From Chloroflexota bacterium (GTDB lineage: Bacteria > Chloroflexota > Dehalococcoidia > Lucifugimonadales > UBA3495), in contig JADFFS010000021.1 of the NCBI GenBank assembly GCA_022568195.1, positions 1 to 32,084 of the forward strand: a DNA stretch of 32,084 nt, read 5' to 3'. The translations under genes and the position numbers were made by a program. Each line of letters starts with the position of its first letter. Within the stretch, counting starts at the first letter, position 1. The notes beneath the pieces are model-generated. The model worked only from the letters and a program-made list of their open reading frames with translations. It had not been told where the DNA came from and did no database searches. Of the stretch, positions 27,416-32,084 are shown piece by piece.

Positions 27416-28609
27416 TTGCGGATAGCATATATCCAGTCCATCGGAGGGGCCAGCGGCGACATGCTGCTGGGGGCCCTGTTGGACCTGGGATTTCCCATGG
27501 ATGCCCTGCAGGAAGAGCTGGCTAAGCTGGATTTATCTGGATTTCAGCTGACCGCGGCCCAGGAAACCCGAAAGGAGATGCGGGGCACCAAGCTGACGGT
27601 CAAGGTGGAGGACCCCACTCGCTACTCCCCTCGCTGGCTGCTGGACACCGTCAAGCAGAGCAGGCTGGATGAGCCTGTGAAAGAAAAGGCGGCAGGGGTG
27701 CTCACCGCATTATGGCGGGCGGAGAGCCGGGTCCACGGCGAATCGGAAGAGGATCTGGAGTTGGAAGAACTGGGCAGCGTCGACACCCTGGTCGATGTCG
27801 TGGGAGTCGTCGCCGGTTTGGCCCATCTGGGGGTGGAGCAGGTGCACGCCTCCCCGTTGGTGTTGGGAGCAGCCGAGCCGCCCCGCTGGCCCGGCGGCTA
27901 CCCGAACCCGGCGCCGGCCACCCTGGAGTTGGTGGGAATGGCCGGAGCGCCGGTGGCCGCCGACCACGCCATGTACCAGGGCGTGGGAGAGTTGACCACC
28001 CCCACCGGCGCCGCCCTCATCACCACCCTGGCTGACTTTCAACGGCCGGCCATGTCGGTGGACAGCATCGGCGTGGGCCTGGGCGCCAAGGACCCGGAGA
28101 ACTTTCCCAACGTTATCCGGGTGTGGCTGGGGGAGACCATTGAACGGCCTGCCGCCGGTAAACAGGGAGACATCGTTTTGCTGGAAACCAACCTGGACGA
28201 CGTTTCCGGCGAGGTTCTGGGCTACGCCCAGGAGCAGCTATTCGCATTGGGGGCGCTGGACGTGTGGTACACCCCCATTCAGATGAAGAAGAACCGCCCG
28301 GGAGTAATCCTGTCGGCCCTGGTCCCGGCGAGCCTTGAAGCGGCGGCTTCGGAGCTTATCCTTCGGGAAACCCCGACCCTGGGCGTTAGGACCCGTCCGG
28401 TGGAGCGATATGCCGCCGAGAGGCACAGCGTGCCCATGGAAACGGAGCTGGGCGTCATCAGCGTCAAGGTCAAATATCTGGGAGGCGAACCGGTAAGCGC
28501 GGCGCCCGAGTTCGAAGACTGCCGCCGGGTGGCGTTGGAGGCGGGATTGCCGCTACAAGAGGTGTACCAACGAGCGGTGGCCGAGGCCCGGAGCCGGTTC
28601 CTCACCTAA
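27416..28609 (+). CDS. larC: Nickel insertion protein LarC (P2TMN nickel chelatase)
   Basis: LRIAYIQSIGGASGDMLLGALLDLG, ELGSVDTLVDVVG, TPTGAALITTL, LLETNLDDVSGEVLGYAQEQLF, MKKNRPG; TTG start preceded by GAGGT. Confidence 0.88.
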   Translation: MRIAYIQSIGGASGDMLLGALLDLGFPMDALQEELAKLDLSGFQLTAAQETRKEMRGTKLTVKVEDPTRYSPRWLLDTVKQSRLDEPVKEKAAGVLTALWRAESRVHGESEEDLELEELGSVDTLVDVVGVVAGLAHLGVEQVHASPLVLGAAEPPRWPGGYPNPAPATLELVGMAGAPVAADHAMYQGVGELTTPTGAALITTLADFQRPAMSVDSIGVGLGAKDPENFPNVIRVWLGETIERPAAGKQGDIVLLETNLDDVSGEVLGYAQEQLFALGALDVWYTPIQMKKNRPGVILSALVPASLEAAASELILRETPTLGVRTRPVERYAAERHSVPMETELGVISVKVKYLGGEPVSAAPEFEDCRRVALEAGLPLQEVYQRAVAEARSRFLT

Positions 28610-28644
28610 TCGCGGTAGCTCATCGGCAGGTCACTGGACCAGGA

Positions 28645-29352
28645 TTACCGGCGCCTGCGGGACCGCATGGGGGACCCGGGGTAGACCTTTTCGGAGAGCA
28701 CCCATTCCACCCGTCGAAGCAGGGCCGCCGCCTCGCCGGGCTCCAGCAGGTCGAGCAACTCGCTGAGCCGGCCTTCGGGTGCTTGAAGCTGTTTTGCCAG
28801 CTTGCGCAGAGTACCCAGGTACTGTTTAGGAATACGATCCCCGCAGAAGTCCCAGATCACCGTACGGATTTTCATATCCGAGTGGAAGGTCAGGGCGTTG
28901 TCGATGCCCCACAGCTTGCCGCTCCCGTCCACCAACAGATGGTTCGCTTTGCGATCAGTGCTGTTGGCAACCAGGTCAAAGCAGGCGATCATTTGCAACT
29001 GATCGGCGTTGTTTTCGGGGAGGTTGTAATAGTTTTGCTTGGGGTCGTGCTCCACGAACTGCTGCACCGAGCCGATACCGTAGGGGCCGTCGCGGATCAC
29101 CGTATACGGGATGAAGTCCCAGCCCAGCACTTCGCTAAGCAGGTAAGCCGCGTATTCGCGCTTGTACAGCGTACCGGTGGGAAAGTCCCACAAGGGGGAT
29201 TCGCCATCCCGAGGCTTGTAAATTGCCAGCCCTTTTTGGTCGCCTAGTTCAAGCTGGGCTAGGAAAGTGTAATTAGAGCCCGCGGGAGTTAGTTGACAGG
29301 CAACGATTTCGCCGTTTTCGATGAGGTCTTGGCCAGACCGGTCGGCTTGCAC
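28645..29352 (-). CDS. SCO1664 family protein (PI3/4-kinase-like fold)
   Basis: AIYKPRDGESPLWDFPTGTLYKREYAAYLLSEVLGWDFIPYTVIRDGPYGIGSVQQFVEHD; GTG start inferred since the ORF-track start overlaps DUF3090. Confidence 0.85.
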   Translation of the reverse strand: MQADRSGQDLIENGEIVACQLTPAGSNYTFLAQLELGDQKGLAIYKPRDGESPLWDFPTGTLYKREYAAYLLSEVLGWDFIPYTVIRDGPYGIGSVQQFVEHDPKQNYYNLPENNADQLQMIACFDLVANSTDRKANHLLVDGSGKLWGIDNALTFHSDMKIRTVIWDFCGDRIPKQYLGTLRKLAKQLQAPEGRLSELLDLLEPGEAAALLRRVEWVLSEKVYPGSPMRSRRRR

Positions 29353-29381
29353 CCAAATTCCTGCTATTTTCGTCCCACGGG

Positions 29382-29912
29382 TCAGCCGGCCTCCAAAACG
29401 GTGTGGCCGTTGGACCGTGGGCAAGCGTGTCCATCGGGGTTTATGGGCTGTCCGCACAGGAAGCAAAGCGGGCGTCCGGCGGAGCAAATCCGAAGGGCCT
29501 CCTCGGCTATGGTTTCGGCTTGGGCGATGGATATCGAGAAACCGACAGAGGCCGGTTCCTCGCTGGCCCCCTCTTCCTCGCGTTCGTAGGCCACCAAACG
29601 GAAAGAGTTACTGTCTGGGTCGTGGCTTAACATGATCTGGCCCGCTTTGAAATCGATGGAAATCCCTTCGCCGGACCATTCAGGCTCGCTGCTCACACCA
29701 TGTCGCTGCTTGTCCTCCAGCGACATAGCGCTCACCACCTCTTGAAGATAGATTCCAAGCTGAAAAAGCTGCTCCTTCTCCAGCCATACCGTACAGTTGG
29801 CGTTGCCTGCCTCGATAACCAGGTTAAAAGTACGCTGACCTGGCTCGCCAAAGGTTCGCGGTTCGATGTAGGAGATTGACCCCAACGAATATTTGACTTC
29901 GCGCTGCTCCAT
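29382..29912 (-). CDS. DUF3090 family protein
   Basis: MEQREVKYSLGSISYIEPRTFGEPGQRTFNLVIEAGNANCTVWLEKEQLFQLGIYL; C-terminal CFLCGQPINPDGHACPRSNGH. Confidence 0.88.
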   Translation of the reverse strand: MEQREVKYSLGSISYIEPRTFGEPGQRTFNLVIEAGNANCTVWLEKEQLFQLGIYLQEVVSAMSLEDKQRHGVSSEPEWSGEGISIDFKAGQIMLSHDPDSNSFRLVAYEREEEGASEEPASVGFSISIAQAETIAEEALRICSAGRPLCFLCGQPINPDGHACPRSNGHTVLEAG

Positions 29913-30034
29913 GGCAATTATGATAAACCGGGGAATCGTTACTCGCAAGGGAGAGGTTAGGCAAAATTTCCACCAGAAATGCGGCCGTTTTCGGATGTTG
30001 GGCCGTCAGGTTCCCGGAGAACGTCCACCGCCGC

Positions 30035-30079
30035 CCTAGGCCACGAAGCTGCGGGAGCGGTATTGCAGTGTCTCGGCCA
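30035..30079. repeat. 45-bp perfect direct repeat of the comM 3' end (distal copy)
   Basis: CCTAGGCCACGAAGCTGCGGGAGCGGTATTGCAGTGTCTCGGCCA, identical to 30720-30764. Confidence 0.97.
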
Positions 30080-30106
30080 GGCCCGCCCTGAGCGCCGCCG
30101 AAGGGT
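30080..30106. repeat. REP-like intergenic element adjoining the distal direct repeat
   Basis: GCCCGCCCTGAGCGCCGCCGAAGGGTG, resembling the widespread CCTGAGC-N-TCGAAGG type intergenic element. Confidence 0.45.
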
Positions 30107-30240
30107 GCGCCACGCGCACCGTATTCGCGTTCCGCTGGCCTGGCATCCAGGTTCTGGTCACAGTAATTTAGACCTGTGTTGCTAGGTACTCCGCCATGCG
30201 AAAGTTGGGCGGGACGGGGGAGCACCAATTGAGGGCCCAC

Positions 30241-30456
30241 TCAGATAGCAGTGATGTTCTCTAAGTGGACTTGTGGTTGGTCCCTGCTAATGCCCAGGTG
30301 TATGGAGGCCGCCAGCACCTCAATGCCAACCACTTCCTCGCCCTGGCCCAAGTCAATGGCGATGTCTTTCGTTAGGTGGATGGTGGTCACTTGCGTAGGT
30401 CCCTGCTTGAAGGAGATGTACGCGGCATCCACCTCCGGATCATACGTTATCTTCAT
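30241..30456 (-). CDS. DUF2283 family protein (antitoxin-like)
   Basis: MKITYDPEVDAAYISFKQGPTQVTTIHLTKDIAIDLGQGEEVVGIEVLAASIHLG. Confidence 0.9.
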   Translation of the reverse strand: MKITYDPEVDAAYISFKQGPTQVTTIHLTKDIAIDLGQGEEVVGIEVLAASIHLGISRDQPQVHLENITAI

Positions 30457-30718
30457 ATGTTACCTCCAAAGCAGTAAACGTACACCGTCACTACGACGAA
30501 CCTGTCGGTTCCTCGGCAACAATGGGCCGCACCTGTTTGGTGGAGTAGATCCAGCCCTTCTATTCCCTACTGTACGGAAAGTTCTTGAGAAAGGATAGGA
30601 GTCCACGTTCTGCTTCTGCCCGGTCCCCAGACGAGATGGCCTCCTCGATTTCGGATTCGCTGGCGCCTCGGTCCTCCATCTGGTCGCGGGCATGCTGCGA
30701 GAGTATTACCGGTTTCAC
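30453..30718 (-). pseudogene. DUF4258 (toxin-like) gene, disrupted by TAG at 30560-30562 and a 1-nt deletion near 30501-30508
   Basis: VKPVILSQHARDQMEDRGASESEIEEAISSG...FLKNFPYSRE*KGWIYSTKQVRPIVAEEP(fs)RFVVVTVYVYCFGGNI; restored frame ends ATGA-overlapping the DUF2283 ATG. Confidence 0.75.
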
Positions 30719-30719
30719 T

Positions 30720-30764
30720 CCTAGGCCACGAAGCTGCGGGAGCGGTATTGCAGTGTCTCGGCCA
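30720..30764. repeat. 45-bp direct repeat, copy within the 3' end of comM
   Basis: Identical to 30035-30079. Confidence 0.97.
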
Positions 30765-32084
30765 AGTGCGCCACGCTGATGTCTTTGGCCCCGTCCAGGT
30801 CGGCAATGGTCCGCGACACCTTGAGAATGCGATGAAAGGCCCTGGCCGATAGGCTCAGCCGCTGGGTCGCTGCCTGAAGCAAGCCTCTGGCGCTATCGTC
30901 CAGCGGGCAGGCCTTCCAGACCTCGGACGGGCCCATCTCCGCGTTGCAAAGGAACCCGCTGTCGCGGAACCTCTCCTCCTGGATCTGTCGCGCACGCTCC
31001 ACCCTCAGGCGCACCTGGGACGAGTCTTCCACCGGCTCCTCGTCGACCAGCTTCTCATACTCCACTGGGGGGACTTCCGCGAAGACGTCGATGCGGTCGA
31101 GCAGCGGCCCGCTGATTCGCTTTTGATAACGAGCGACGATGGAAGGAGAGCAGGTGCACTCGGTGCGAGGGTGGGTGTGGAAGCCGCAAGGACACGGGTT
31201 CATGGCCGCCACCATCATGAAGCTGGCAGGGTAGGTCACGGTTCCAGTGACCCGAGTGATGGTCACCGTCTTGTCCTCCAGGGGTTGCCGCAATGACTCC
31301 AGGGCCGTGTGGGTAAACTCGGGCAGTTCGTCAAGGAAGAGGACGCCCCGGTGGCTCAGTGTAATTTCCCCGGGACGCAGGGTTCTCCCACCCCCAACCA
31401 ATCCCGCGTTGGAAATGGTGTAGTGAGGAGCGCGAAAGGGCCGTTGGGTTATCAGTGGGCTGTCCCCGGGCAGATTGCCGCTGACGCTGTAAATCTTGGT
31501 TACCTCCAGCGCCTCTGCCGCAGACATGCTGGGCAGAATGGAGGGCAGGCACCGGGCCAACAGGGTTTTGCCGCTGCCCGGAGGACCGTTGAACAGCAGG
31601 TTGTGGAAGCCGGCGGCGGCCACCTCCAACGCTCGTTTGGCGTGCTCTTGGCCCTTTACGTGGGCCAGGTTCATGCTGTCGGCTGGGATGCCACCATTTA
31701 CGGGCACCACGCCGGTGCTGGCCAAGGGGGTTATTTCCGACTCGCCCCGCAGGTGGCTGATCAACTCGGTAAGGGTCGAAGTCGGATACACCTGAAGACC
31801 ATCCACCAGAGCGGCCTCGGCGGCGTCTACCGTGGGTACGTGCACCGTAGGGAAGCCCTGGTCCCGGGCCACCGACACCATGGCCAGGACGCCGGTGGTG
31901 TGGCGCAAGCTGCCGTCCAGAGACAGCTCGCCCAGAAAGATGGTGTTGCCCTGGGGAGGTTGCACCTGCCCAGAACTCACCAGGATGCCAACGGCTATGG
32001 GCAGGTCGTAGGCCGGACCCGCTTTTTTCACGTCGGCCGGGGCCAGGTTGACCGTGATGCGGCGCATAGGGAACTCGCAACCGC
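30721..32084 (-). CDS. comM: YifB/ComM family Mg chelatase-like AAA ATPase (partial, N-terminus off the window edge)
   Basis: MRRITVNLAPADVKKAGPAYDLPIAVGIL, GPPGSGKTLLARCLPSILP, RPFRAPHYTISNAGLVGGG, NPCPCG. Confidence 0.95.
   Translation of the reverse strand, partial: GCEFPMRRITVNLAPADVKKAGPAYDLPIAVGILVSSGQVQPPQGNTIFLGELSLDGSLRHTTGVLAMVSVARDQGFPTVHVPTVDAAEAALVDGLQVYPTSTLTELISHLRGESEITPLASTGVVPVNGGIPADSMNLAHVKGQEHAKRALEVAAAGFHNLLFNGPPGSGKTLLARCLPSILPSMSAAEALEVTKIYSVSGNLPGDSPLITQRPFRAPHYTISNAGLVGGGRTLRPGEITLSHRGVLFLDELPEFTHTALESLRQPLEDKTVTITRVTGTVTYPASFMMVAAMNPCPCGFHTHPRTECTCSPSIVARYQKRISGPLLDRIDVFAEVPPVEYEKLVDEEPVEDSSQVRLRVERARQIQEERFRDSGFLCNAEMGPSEVWKACPLDDSARGLLQAATQRLSLSARAFHRILKVSRTIADLDGAKDISVAHLAETLQYRSRSFVA

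Overview
A ~32 kb window from a moderately high-GC bacterial chromosome. Gene content and order suggest Chloroflexota (SAR202/Dehalococcoidia-like); that assignment is an inference. Most of it is housekeeping: gyrB, rpsT, lexA, the nusA-ylxR(rnpM)-infB-rbfA-truB operon, a MoeB-CysM cysteine-biosynthesis pair with an Rrf2 regulator, a YchF-like GTPase, larC, SCO1664/DUF3090 and comM (cut by the window edge), plus metabolic genes (VOC proteins, DUF35-thiolase, M20 peptidase, RidA, NUDIX, a UbiA-type prenyltransferase, DUF362).

Points judged worth a second look:
(1) A DUF4258-DUF2283 toxin/antitoxin-like cassette at the 3' end of comM, bracketed by a perfect 45-bp direct repeat of the comM tail. 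The DUF4258 member is broken by a Trp-to-TAG stop and a 1-nt deletion.
(2) A 2-TM repeat membrane-protein family, with a single-unit and a double-unit protein side by side, next to a small NrtS-like transporter fused to a four-Cys zinc-ribbon.
(3) A structured leader with an intrinsic terminator between a consensus promoter and moeB-cysM.
(4) An unannotated, probably leaderless 52-aa ORF coupled by a GTGA overlap to a membrane-protein gene.
(5) A decayed PHP-domain gene with several frameshifts.
(6) Hairpin-containing leaders at gyrB, nusA, nrtS-like and DUF5679.

All calls come from reading the sequence; no database search was run.
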